Positions 28,469 to 37,338 of a stretch of 64,000 bases of DNA are shown one piece after another; the stretch's first letter is position 1; each line of letters opens with the position of its first letter. The DNA comes from CBDCFL01 sp965216135 (GTDB lineage Bacteria > Pseudomonadota > Alphaproteobacteria > Rhodobacterales > Rhodobacteraceae), in contig CBDCFL010000023.1 of the NCBI GenBank assembly GCA_965216135.1, forward strand, positions 372,001 to 436,000, given 5' to 3'. The position numbers and the translations under genes are program-made. Under the pieces are notes generated by a model, which was given only the letters and a program-made list of their open reading frames with translations, was not told where the DNA came from and ran no database searches.

Positions 28469-29906
28469 AGAGCTGTGGTTCGACCCCTCGCAGATATTCG
28501 TGGGCGGGCAATGGTCTGCTATCGGCGATCACTTGCCGCTCAGCGACCCGTCCACCGGACGACAGATTGGCCAGATCGCCCGTGGTGGCGCGTCTGAAAT
28601 CGACGCCGCCGTGGATGCCGCCGAAACGGCGCTGTCGAGTGACTGGGGCCGCACCACTGCCGCAGAGCGGGGTCGCTGTCTGATGCGGCTGTCGGTCCTG
28701 GTCGCCGAGCACGCCAAAAAACTGGCCCATATCGAGGCGCAGGATGTCGGCAAGCCCCTCAAACAGGCCCGCGCTGATGCGGCAGCGCTGGCGCGCTATA
28801 TGGAATTCTACGGCGGCGCGGCGGACAAGGTGATGGGCCAGACCATCCCCTATCTCGACGGTTACACAGTTTACACGCTGCGCGAGCCGTATGGGGTGAC
28901 CGGCCACATCGTGCCGTGGAATTATCCGATGCAGATCGTCGGGCGCTCGGTCGGCGCGGCGCTGGCGATGGGCAATGCCTGTGTCTTGAAACCGGCGGAG
29001 GAGGCGTGCCTGACCGCGCTGGCCTTCGCTGATCTGGCCCGTCAGGCGGGCCTGCCCGACGGCGCGCTCAATGTCGTTCCGGGGCTAGGGGGCGAGGCAG
29101 GTGCTGCACTCGCCGCACACGCGCGAATCCGGCATCTGTCGTTCACCGGCTCGGTTGCAACCGGCACCGCCGTGCAGAAAGCCGCCGCCGAAAATGTCGT
29201 GCCGGTCACGCTGGAACTTGGCGGCAAATCCCCGCAACTTGTGTTCGACGATGCCGATCTGGACGCCGCCTTGCCGTTCCTGGTGAATGCCGGCATCCAG
29301 AACGCCGGTCAGACCTGCTCGGCCTCGTCTCGCATTCTGGTGCAACGGCGCGTCTATGACGAGGTGCGCGACCGCATGGCGGCGCGTTATGCATCACTAT
29401 GGGTCGGCCCGGCGCTGGAAGACCTTGATGTCGGCCCGCTGATCTCGGCACGCCAGAAACAGATCGTCGAGCGTTTCCTGTCATCGGCTGCCGGGCTGGA
29501 TCATGCGGGAACCGGGCGGCTCGCCAGCGAAGCGCCAGAGGCCGGAAATTACGTGCTGCCGACGCTGTTGGCCGATGTCCCGCCCGATCATTTGCTGGCG
29601 CGCGATGAAATTTTCGGGCCAGTTCAGGTAATTATCCCGTTTGAGGACGAGGACGAGGCGCTGGCGATTGCCAATGGCACCGATTACGGGCTGGTCGCCA
29701 GCATCTGGACCCGCGACGGGGCCCGCCAGATGCGGCTGGCCCGCGCGCTGAAATCCGGGCAGGTGTTTATCAACAATTATAGTGCCGGGGGCGGGGTGGA
29801 ACTGCCGTTCGGCGGCTATGGCAAATCCGGCCATGGCCGTGAAAAGGGGTTTGAGGCGCTTTATGGCTTTTCGCAGCTCAAAACGGTTGCGGCGCTGCAT
29901 GGCTGA
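28458..29906 (+). CDS. Aldehyde dehydrogenase family protein
   Basis: A 482-residue NAD(P)-dependent aldehyde dehydrogenase. The catalytic pair is Glu in LELGGKSP and Cys in NAGQTCSASSR; the cofactor motifs PWNYPMQI and FTGSVATG are present, as is the C-terminal ELPFGGYGKSGHGREKG. It overlaps the ABC ATPase gene by 11 bases, so it belongs to the transporter operon. Choline sulfatase lies just downstream, which suggests betaine aldehyde as one possible substrate, but the sequence is not diagnostic for BetB. Confidence 0.9.
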   Translation: MPVEELWFDPSQIFVGGQWSAIGDHLPLSDPSTGRQIGQIARGGASEIDAAVDAAETALSSDWGRTTAAERGRCLMRLSVLVAEHAKKLAHIEAQDVGKPLKQARADAAALARYMEFYGGAADKVMGQTIPYLDGYTVYTLREPYGVTGHIVPWNYPMQIVGRSVGAALAMGNACVLKPAEEACLTALAFADLARQAGLPDGALNVVPGLGGEAGAALAAHARIRHLSFTGSVATGTAVQKAAAENVVPVTLELGGKSPQLVFDDADLDAALPFLVNAGIQNAGQTCSASSRILVQRRVYDEVRDRMAARYASLWVGPALEDLDVGPLISARQKQIVERFLSSAAGLDHAGTGRLASEAPEAGNYVLPTLLADVPPDHLLARDEIFGPVQVIIPFEDEDEALAIANGTDYGLVASIWTRDGARQMRLARALKSGQVFINNYSAGGGVELPFGGYGKSGHGREKGFEALYGFSQLKTVAALHG

Positions 29907-29997
29907 GGCGGGAAACCCTTGTCGCCCGCTGGCCCGCGCTCCACTCAAAACAATAAAGGCCATCAGGGACCAAGAGCGCATCTGAGGAACACGAAAA

Positions 29998-31527
29998 ATG
30001 ACCGCCCCCAATATCGTCGTGATCATGGCCGACCAGCTGGCCCCGCAATTCACCGGCGCTTACGGCCATCCGTTGGTCAAAACCCCACATATGGACGCTC
30101 TGGCGCAAGAAGGCATGCGCTTCGACGCGGCCTATTGCAACGCCCCCTTATGCGCGCCCTCGCGCTTTTCCTTCATGTCCGGCCAGCTGATCACCCGCAT
30201 TGCCGGATATGACAATGCCGCCGAGTTCAAAGCCTCGATCCCGACCTTCGCCCATTACCTGCGCGCCATGGGTTATCGCACCTGTCTTTCGGGCAAGATG
30301 CACTTTGTCGGCCCCGATCAGCTGCACGGGTTCGAGGAACGCCTGACCACCGACATATATCCCTCCGATCACGCCTGGACGCCGGATTGGGAGCTGCCCG
30401 ACGAGCGTATCGACAAATGGTATCACAACATGGACTCGGTGCGCGAAGCGGGCGTCGCGGCGACCACATTCCAGATCGAATATGACGAGGAGGTCGCGTT
30501 TTTCGCCCGCCGCCGTCTGTTTGAATATGCAATGGGTAAAACCGCGCCCTTTGCCATGGTGGTCAGTTTCATTCACCCGCACGACCCCTATGTCGCCCGG
30601 CCCGAATGGTGGGATTTGTATGACCATGCCGCCATCGACATGCCCGCCACCCAAGCGACCGACGACCCGCATACCAGGCGGTTGATGCGCGGGATCGAGG
30701 CTGATGTCGGCGCCGTTACCGAAGACGAGGTCCGCAACGCCCGCCACGCCTATTACGCCAACACCAGCTATTTCGACAGCAAACTCGGCACGGTGGTCCA
30801 GGCGCTGAAAGAGGCAGGGCAATTCGACAACACGATCGTCATTGTCACTGCCGACCACGGCGACATGCTGGGCGAGCGCGGCCTTTGGTACAAGATGAGC
30901 CTCTTTGAACATTCCGCCCGCGTGCCGCTGATCGTCTCCGGTCCCGGTGTGACTAACGGCAGCAGCGATGCGCCGGTATCGCTGGTCGATCTGCTGCCGA
31001 CATTCATCGACATGGCTGCCGACGGCGGTGCCATCCGCCCGGAAATAGGTATGCCCATCGACGGGCAGTCACTCTGGCTGCTGGCGCAGGGCGGCGATCA
31101 GCCCGATCGCGCGGTTTTCGCCGAATATTGCGCTGAATGCGCCAGCCATCCGTTGTTCATGATCCGGCGCGGGCGTTTCAAATACATCCACTGCGACGCC
31201 GATCCGCCGCAATTGTTTGACCTTGCTTCTGACCCAATGGAACGCAGCAATCTGGCCGCAAGCCCGGATCGCGCGAAGATTGCCAGCGATTTCGCCGCCG
31301 AGGTTGCCGCCCGCTGGGACAGCGACGCGATCCGCGCAGATGTCATCGCCACCCAAAAACAACGCCGCGCCGTGCATGCAGCGATGCAGTCAGGCGCACT
31401 GACCAGCTGGGATTATCAGCCCACCCGCGATGCGTCCCAGGAATACGTGCGCAACCACATGGACTGGACCGAAGCCGCGGCGCGAACCCGCCATCCGCCA
31501 TTTAGCGGCGCAAAATCACGCGGTTGA
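29998..31527 (+). CDS. betC: Choline-sulfatase
   Basis: A 509-residue sulfatase that hydrolyses choline-O-sulfate to choline and sulfate. The formylglycine motif is Cys52 in PLCAPSRFSFMSGQ. Metal ligands are in IVVIMADQ and IVTADHGDMLGERG. The C-terminal region with RWDSDAIRADVIATQKQRR and WDYQP is characteristic of BetC-type choline sulfatases. It is the first gene after the transporter-aldehyde dehydrogenase block; its 3' end overlaps the 3' end of the convergent antiporter gene by 12 bp. With the choXWV transporter further on, it points to osmoprotectant or sulfur scavenging. Confidence 0.92.
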   Translation: MTAPNIVVIMADQLAPQFTGAYGHPLVKTPHMDALAQEGMRFDAAYCNAPLCAPSRFSFMSGQLITRIAGYDNAAEFKASIPTFAHYLRAMGYRTCLSGKMHFVGPDQLHGFEERLTTDIYPSDHAWTPDWELPDERIDKWYHNMDSVREAGVAATTFQIEYDEEVAFFARRRLFEYAMGKTAPFAMVVSFIHPHDPYVARPEWWDLYDHAAIDMPATQATDDPHTRRLMRGIEADVGAVTEDEVRNARHAYYANTSYFDSKLGTVVQALKEAGQFDNTIVIVTADHGDMLGERGLWYKMSLFEHSARVPLIVSGPGVTNGSSDAPVSLVDLLPTFIDMAADGGAIRPEIGMPIDGQSLWLLAQGGDQPDRAVFAEYCAECASHPLFMIRRGRFKYIHCDADPPQLFDLASDPMERSNLAASPDRAKIASDFAAEVAARWDSDAIRADVIATQKQRRAVHAAMQSGALTSWDYQPTRDASQEYVRNHMDWTEAAARTRHPPFSGAKSRG

Positions 31528-31919
31528 CTTGGCCGCGTCAGGCAGCGGCTCGCCTTTCAGCGCATCTTCAAGCGCCGCACGGCCTGCGCCGAGCATTTCT
31601 TCTTCCTGTTCGCGAACCAGTTTTTTGGCCGCTTCCACAAACTCCGGGTTTTCATGCGCTGTCCGGTCTTCGTCATATAGCGGCGCAAGATCTATCAACG
31701 CCTGGCGGTCCTTTTCCTCGAACTGGCTGGCGAGTTTAGTTGCCCATTCCTTGGAAATCCCCAACGCCTCCAGCGCCGAGCGCCCGGTGCGGATCGAACT
31801 GTCATAGGTATCGCGAATGATGTCGCGGCAACCGGCAGAATAAAGGTTGTAGACATGAATGCGATCGATGGCGCGGGCGATGATGTGAACATGCGGATGG
31901 TGTTTGACCATCGGCCAGA

Positions 31920-32403
31920 AGAATAAAACGCCGATGGGCCAGACGTGGCACGCGCCCGCGGGCGCCCCGCGACCAGCGCACCGAATGGGCCTATATCTTG
32001 ATCTGTCCCGCGAAGGAGAAAGGTGCCGGGCTGGTCATGCCTTGGTGCGACACCGACGCCATGGCGGCGCACCTCATCGAGATCAGTGCCGCCGTCGATC
32101 CCGGCGCCCATGCGGTGCTGATCGTCGATCAGGCCGGTTGGCACTTGACGCCCAAGCTGGCGATCCCCGACAACATCACCGTCCTGGCGCTGCCGCCACG
32201 ATCGCCCGAGTTGAACCCGGTGGAGAATGTCTGGCAATTCATGCGCGACAACTGGTTGTCGAACCGGATCTTCAAATCCTACGAAGACATCGTCGCGCTG
32301 TGCTGCCAAGCCTGGAACAACCTCATCGACCAACCATGGAAGATCATGTCCCTCGGCATGCGCAAATGGGCGCATGGGTTCTGATCAATGACCGTTGGTA
32401 TCA
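31920..32403 (+). mobile_element. IS630-family remnant (type d, 5' truncated)
   Basis: Only the 3' part of an IS630 transposase remains, from RWARRGTRP through IVDQAGWHL and SPELNPVENVW to the stop at 32384, followed by the right terminal repeat ending CCGTTGGTA. The left half and left terminus are missing. It differs from types a, b and c. It lies inside the antiporter gene between the RCK-domain parts, with loss of adjacent antiporter codons likely. Confidence 0.82.
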
Positions 32404-33277
32404 GTAATCTGATCCTTGTTGTCGATGGCGATAACCAGCAGCTTGGCATGGCTGATGCCAGCAGAATTAAGCAGATCGGGCCGGGTCGCGTCGCCGTAAT
32501 AGATTTTCATGTCGAACTTGCGCATGATTTCCAGATGCGCGGAATTAAAGTCGATGACAGTGGTTTCAAAACCAAACGACCGCAGCATCCGGTTGACGAT
32601 ACCGCCGACCCGGCCATGGCCCGCGATAATGATGTCGCCGGTTTCCTCGATCGCATCGGCCTCGCGCTCCGGCTCCTGGTACATCCGCGGCAGGATCACC
32701 CGGTCATAGATGACGAAAAGCGCTGGCGTCAGGATCATCGACAGCGCCACCACCAGCAACAGCTGATCGGCGATGGCCGCCGGGATCACCGAATTGGCCA
32801 CTGTGAAGGACAACAGAACAAACCCGAACTCGCCCGCCTGCGCCATCGCCAGCGCAAAGAGCCAGCGGTCGCCGCCGCGCAGATTGAACACGGTTCCCAA
32901 TATGAACAGAACCACGAATTTGGTGGACATCAGCGCCAGCGTCATCACGATGATCAGCGCCAGATTGCTCGCCAGAAGGCCGAAATTGATCCCCGCGCCG
33001 ACGGTCATGAAAAACAGGCCCAACAAAAGGCCGCGAAACGGGTCGATGTCGCTTTCCAGCTCGTGGCGATATTCGCTGTTGGCCAACACCACACCGGCCA
33101 AAAACGTGCCTAATGCAGGCGAAAGCCCCACCAGCGACATCAGCAAGGCAATACCAATGATCATCATCAGCGCGGTGGCGGTGAACAGCTCGCGCAACTT
33201 CGCAACCGCGATAAAGCGAAACAGCGGCCCGGTCAGGCGCGCACCGCCAAACCCGACTGCGGCTCTCGCGCCCAGCG

Positions 33278-33285
33278 TAACCAAA
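33278..33285 (+). repeat. Target-site duplication of the IS1595-type transposon, left
   Basis: TAACCAAA directly before the left terminus; the right copy at 38347-38354 is TAACAAAA, 7 of 8 identical. IS1595 elements make 8-bp duplications. The bases belong to the antiporter codons around TAFV. Confidence 0.75.
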
Positions 33286-33365
33286 GGGGCTTATAACCCT
33301 GCCTTGATTTAGGGCCGTCCCGCACAATAGCATGTGATTGACCGATAACGGGCAACAACCTACAG

Positions 33366-33550
33366 TGGCTGGTAATCGCGAATCATCGCGGTAGCCATCA
33401 ACGCAAAAGCCGGGTTGCTGCCCGGCCTAGCGCCCCGAAAGGGGATTTGGTGGCCTCGTGTAACCCCAAAGGCGCACGAGACGGGTTCGATAACGCGGTG
33501 AGTCTACCGATTCCTGCGAGCCAGTCAAGTGTGCCTTCCGCAAGGAAAGG
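33366..33550 (+). ncRNA. Predicted structured RNA leader upstream of the GIY-YIG gene
   Basis: Six short hairpins can be drawn in order. TGGCT (33366) pairs with AGCCA (33393), with an inner CGCG/CGCG stem. GCCGGG (33409) pairs with CCCGGC (33421). CCCC-GAAA-GGGG lies at 33433-33444. CTCGTG (33455) pairs with CACGAG (33475). CGGT (33496) pairs with ACCG (33506). CCTTCC-GCAA-GG with a bulged AAGG lies at 33534-33550. Two loops are GNRA tetraloops. TTTGG (33446) can also pair with CCAAA (33466) inside the fourth hairpin loop, a possible pseudoknot. The last hairpin covers the GGAAAGG ribosome site 10 bases before the ATG. It could be a cis-regulatory leader or a separate RNA; I do not recognise a known class. 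Confidence 0.45.
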
Positions 33551-33588
33551 TAAACTGACAATGGCAAAATCAGGTTTGCGGGGGACTT

Positions 33589-34749
33589 ATACCAACGGCC
33601 CCCAGATTTGACTCAAGGGGATTCCCACGAGCGGCGTGATCTGATTCAGTGGCATCAAGGCAAGGGAGGCTTTGATGGCAGTAAGGATTACGCGCAAAGA
33701 CAAGTCCGCAGGCGAGCTTCGCCAGGAAGCGGCGCGGTGCCGGGATGGGAAAGCGGCGCGACGGATGTTGGCGATTGCCCTGGTTCTGGATGGGGTTGAC
33801 CGCAAGACGGCGGCAGAAAACTGCGGCATGGATCGGCAGACGCTGCGGGATTGGGCCCACCGTTACAATGCGGAGGGCGTGTCGGGCCTGTTCAACCGTC
33901 GCCCGCCGGATCCACCCTGTCTGCTGAGCGCGGCACAGAAGGAGGAGTTGGCGGAAATGGTTCGGGCGGGTCCCGACCCCGAAACCGATGGGGTTGTGCG
34001 CTGGCGGCGCATTGATCTGAAACGCAAGATCGAAGAGCGCTTCGGCGTCACCATGCATGAGCGAACTGTTGGCAAACAATTGGCAAGCCTGGGCTTTCGG
34101 CGTCTGTCGGTGCGCCCGCAGCATCCGAAATCCGACCCGGATGCACAGGAGGCTTTTAAAAAAACTTCGCCGCAGAGGTAGAAGCAGCCTTGCCGGAAAC
34201 AGCCCGCAGCAAGCCCCTGGAGATATGGTTTCAGGATGAAGCGCGGGTTGGCCAGCAGGGCACGCTCACCCGTATCTGGGCCGAGCGTGGAACACGCCCC
34301 CGTGCCCCGCACGACACCCGCTATATCTGGAGCTACATTTTCGGTGCCGTCTGCCCGGAACGGGCTGAAGCGGCCGCTCTGATCATGCCACATGCCGACA
34401 CACAGGCCATGAGCGCGCATCTCGCCGAGATCGCTAAAACCGTCGCATCGGGCGCACATGCCCTTCTCATTCTGGATGGCGCTGGCTGGCACGGTTCGGC
34501 AGAGCTGGAGGTACCCGACAACATCACCCTGCTCAAACTCCCGCCCTATTCCCCTGAACTCAACCCGATGGAAAATGTGTGGGCTTATCTGCGTGCCAAC
34601 AAGCTCGCCATATCCGTCTTCGACAATTATGAGCAGATCGTCGACAGGTGTTGCGAAGCATGGAACTTCTTTGCAAACGACAAAACCGCAATCACGTCAA
34701 TCACTACCAGACAATGGGCCAAAACGGTCAACGACTAGGGCCGTTGGTA
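33589..34749 (+). mobile_element. IS630-family element, type c, copy 1
   Basis: About 1.16 kb, bounded by TACCAACGGCC and GGCCGTTGGTA and flanked by TA. Copies 2 and 3 lie at 49629-50790 and 58556-59715. Removal of the element and one TA restores the GIY-YIG reading frame exactly. Confidence 0.93.
33675..34738 (+). CDS. IS630 transposase (type c), two frames at an A7 run
   Basis: The first frame runs from 33675 (MAVRITRKDKSAGELRQE; a TTG one codon upstream is possible) to 34181 and contains MDRQTLRDWAHRYN. The second runs from the A run (34158-34164) to 34738 and contains IWFQDEARVGQ, ILDGAGWHG and SPELNPMENVW. The run has seven A, one fewer than the uninterrupted type b gene, so the frames do not join without slippage. 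All three type c copies have the same split, which argues for programmed frameshifting over decay. Confidence 0.87.
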
Positions 34750-35065
34750 TTACCCGCTTACTAATGCCAGCATTGTCGAAAATGTCACCAGAAAGTCTCC
34801 TGGCGCTTATGCGCTTGGGCACACTAATGATAGTTCGTTCCACGTTAAGTATGTTGGCCGCTCCGATGGTAACGTGAACGCCCGCCTGAAGGATCACGTG
34901 GGTTCATACAAACGCTTCAAATTCGAGTATTATGGGTCCGCAAAGGCAGCATTTGAGAAAGAGTGCCGCCTCTACCATGACTTTGATTCACCGGACAACG
35001 ACGTGCACCCGCGCCGTCCGAACAACAGCAACTGGGAATGTCCGGTTTGTCCTGTCTTCGACTAG

Positions 35066-35901
35066 GGCTTGTTGACGTTTAGGGATTCCCAAATCGGCTG
35101 ATGACTGATTCAAGGTTGCAAACAGAGGAGAGCAGCCTTGATCCGCACAGTTCTGACCGACGCCCAATGGGCTGTCATCGCACCGCACTGCCTTGGCCGG
35201 GAATGCGACCCCGGTCGCACCGGCCCTGACCCGCGCCGGTTTGTCGAGGCAGTTCTCTGGATCTCGCGGACCGGATGCCCCTGGCGCGACCTGCCGGAAG
35301 AGTTCGGGCGCTGGAACAGCGTGTTCAAGCGCTTCCGAAGGTGGGTGAGGGCCGACGCTTTCTATCGATGTTCAGGGTATTAGCCGAAGATGCAGACTTC
35401 GAATACACGATGATCGACGGTAGTATCGTCAAAGTCCACCGACACGGTCAGGGCGCAAAAGGGGGACTCAAAGCCAAGCCATCGGACGCTCTCGCGGCGG
35501 GATAACGACAAAGATCATGGCTCTGACGGACGCGCTCGGCAATCTGATCGACTTCCGCCTTCTGCCCGGTCAGGCGCATGACCTGCGGGGTACCGCCGCA
35601 CTGATCGAGGGCCTCACCTGCGACCAGTTTCTCGCCGACCGTGCCTTCGACGCGAACTGGCTGCGCGAAGCGCTGACCAGTGCCGGGATCGAGCCGGTAA
35701 TCCCTCCAAAATCAAACCGCCGCTTCCCGGCGGAGTTCGACCGCCACACCTACAAATGGCGTCACCTGGTCGAAAACTTCTTCGGAAAGCTGAAGGAATA
35801 CAGAGGGATCGCAATGCGTTCCTGCAAAACAGATGACAGCTTCAAAGCATTCATCTCGCTTGCTGCAATCGTCATTCAAACACGATGAACGTCAACACCC
35901 C
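35066..35901 (+). mobile_element. IS5-family (IS427-like) element
   Basis: 836 bp with terminal repeats around GCTTGTTGACGTT and AACGTCAACACC, flanked by the target duplication CTAG (35062-35065 and 35902-35905). It carries a transposase in three consecutive frames. It is inserted at the TAG stop of the GIY-YIG gene. Confidence 0.85.
35138..35888 (+). pseudogene. IS5/IS427-type transposase, frameshifted
   Basis: The product reads MIRTVLTDAQWAVIAPH and WISRTGCPWRDLPEEFG in the first frame to about 35365. MFRVLAEDADFEYTMIDGS follows in a second frame to about 35457, then AIGRSRGGITTKIMALTDALG to FKAFISLAAIVIQTR in a third frame. The second shift, at a G run before AIGRSRGG, is at the place where IS427-group elements use programmed frameshifting. 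The first shift (TATCGATGTTC) looks like a one-base deletion. The enzyme is probably defective. Confidence 0.8.
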
Positions 35902-36085
35902 CTAGTGTTTGCGAGCGCTCGCGCTTCTCTCTAGGAGCGCGAGCGCATCGCGTAAGGCGACTGCATATCCATAGTGCCAATATACTCGTTCAGAAGTTCC
36001 AGAATCAAGGTGAGCCTGTTCCCGGTCACAATCTGGCGCATGCTCTGCCAGCCACTTCCGCAGGCTGTTGTGGCGTAGTTGCAAC

Positions 36086-37197
36086 CGTGCCTATCCGGTT
36101 GTCACCCACACCCACTACATCTAGGGTGCTCCCAGTCGCCCGAGTAAAGCTCGGCGTAAGTGGGAGCGGTGACATCGCCAGCGATTCCGAGCAGGGACCG
36201 GAAGGCGTTGAACGGGTAGAACCGCCTGTTGAAGCGGAAGGTGAACTCGTTGAGGTAGGCTTGGAGGTGCTGGTGGCTCACGCCGTGATGAATGCCACTC
36301 AGCCACGTCTTCAGGTTGGCGAAGACGAGATGAATGATCGGCAGATACTCCTCAGCGACCTGGGAGTTGCCTCGCTCGGCGACGGCGAGGTGTTTGTAGC
36401 CGCGCTTGGCGAGGCTGGTATAGCCGGACCAATCGTCGGTGATGACCGACGCACCCGAAGTAACGGCACCCTCGACAAAGCCGCAGAGCGATTCCGCGCT
36501 GCGGTCTGGCACGACAGCGAGTCGGACACGTCCGGCGTAGCGACCGCCCTTCCGCTTATCGAGCTTGGTTCCCGGCTTGCGCTGTCGCACTTCAACGGCG
36601 CTGGCGACAAGAAGCTTGTGGTGAACGCCCCGGCCCTTGCCGCGCGTGCGGCCGCCGACCCAGGTTTCGTCGACTTCGGCATGGTCGCAGGCCTCGCTGC
36701 CGATGCGGTCCTGATCCGGCCGAACCATACCAGCGCGGAGCTTGTGGAGGATCTGAAAGGCGGTTTCGTAACGGGAAAGCCCGACCTGGCGCTGGAACTG
36801 TGTGGCAGACATGCCGGGCGTCTGGCTGGCAACCAGATAGGCCGCCCAGAACCATACGCCCAGCGACGTATGGGAGCGCTCCATGACCGTCCCCGCCGTC
36901 AGCCCGGTGTCGCGGCGGCACTTTCGACAGCGCAAGACGCCGGGCCGGCTGGTGAAGCGGAACGGCTCTGCCGCCGTCTGGCAATGGGGGCAGACGAACC
37001 CGTCACCCCACCGCGCCTTCTCCAGGTAGGCGGCACAGGCCGCGTCATCCGGGAAAAGTCGTTGAAACTCGGGAACCGACCGCGGAAACGAAAGGTCTTC
37101 GCGCTGCGGAACATCCATCCCCGCTTCGTCCGCCTCCCGAGCCACTCGACGCCATACCCTACATATAGTGGGTGTGGGTGACAACCGGATAGGCAAG
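36086..37197 (-). mobile_element. IS1595-family element, type b, copy 1
   Basis: 1,112 bp with terminal repeats starting TGCCTATCCGGTTGTCACCC and an exact 8-bp target duplication GTTGCAAC (36078-36085 and 37198-37205). A copy of identical length lies at 45416-46527 in the opposite orientation. Confidence 0.93.
36102..37118 (-). CDS. IS1595-family (ISXO2-like) transposase, copy 1
   Basis: A transposase of about 338 residues. The N-terminal zinc ribbon is CPHCQTAAEPF...CRKCRRD. The DDE core is EVDETWVGGRTRGKG, VITDDWSGYTSL and HLVFANLKTWLSGIHHGVS. ATG 37118 (MDVPQREDL) is preferred because the longer frame begins inside the terminal repeat. The C-terminal codons run into the other terminal repeat. 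It is intact and nearly identical to 45495-46511. Confidence 0.9.
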   Translation of the reverse strand: MDVPQREDLSFPRSVPEFQRLFPDDAACAAYLEKARWGDGFVCPHCQTAAEPFRFTSRPGVLRCRKCRRDTGLTAGTVMERSHTSLGVWFWAAYLVASQTPGMSATQFQRQVGLSRYETAFQILHKLRAGMVRPDQDRIGSEACDHAEVDETWVGGRTRGKGRGVHHKLLVASAVEVRQRKPGTKLDKRKGGRYAGRVRLAVVPDRSAESLCGFVEGAVTSGASVITDDWSGYTSLAKRGYKHLAVAERGNSQVAEEYLPIIHLVFANLKTWLSGIHHGVSHQHLQAYLNEFTFRFNRRFYPFNAFRSLLGIAGDVTAPTYAELYSGDWEHPRCSGCG

Positions 37198-37338
37198 GTT
37201 GCAACTTATCAACCACGACTTGTTCATTCAGAAGGGTGGACATAGGATATCGTCTCCAGTTAGAGTGCCAACTGGAGCGCCCGTTTCGCCGCGCCTTCCA
37301 AGCATGCGAAACGGCCCTTATCCGACTCTGTGGTGGCC

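Larger units (their letters stand above)
33561..35065 (+). pseudogene. Small GIY-YIG domain protein, interrupted by IS630
   Basis: The frame starts at ATG 33561 (MAKSGLRGTY) and is cut by the IS630 type c element at a TA. It resumes at about 34750 and ends at TAG 35065. Joined, it is about 113 residues. The GIY-YIG signature is GAYALG followed by VKYVGRSDGNVNARLKDH, with KAAFEKECRLYHDF further on. The GIY-YIG fold is a nuclease domain; small stand-alone versions occur in phages and mobile elements. It is a passenger gene of the IS1595-type transposon. The IS5-type element is inserted exactly at its stop codon (CTAG) without changing the protein end. Confidence 0.75.
35902..37243 (-). pseudogene. 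73-codon hypothetical gene, interrupted by IS1595 type b
   Basis: The first codons (37243 downward, MSTLLNEQVVVDKL) are separated from the rest (about 36084 to 35902, LRHNSLRKWLAEH to RSASARKH) by the IS1595 type b element. Removing the IS and one 8-bp duplication (GTTGCAAC) rejoins them in frame to 73 residues. I do not recognise the family. The sequence is charged, probably helical, without signal peptide or membrane segment. It is a passenger gene of the larger transposon, convergent with the GIY-YIG gene. Confidence 0.6.

Noticed and set aside
28458..29906. Betaine aldehyde dehydrogenase BetB
   Set aside because: The context with betC is suggestive, but the N-terminal sequence is that of a general aldehyde dehydrogenase and overlaps the peptide transporter operon, so no symbol was given.
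31998..32384. A complete IS630 transposase inside the antiporter gene
   Set aside because: Only the second half of the transposase and one terminal repeat are present; called a remnant.
33366..33550. Group I intron around the GIY-YIG gene
   Set aside because: GIY-YIG proteins often sit in group I introns, but I could not find the conserved P/Q/R/S core sequences, and the gene is in a transposon and not inside another gene at this point.
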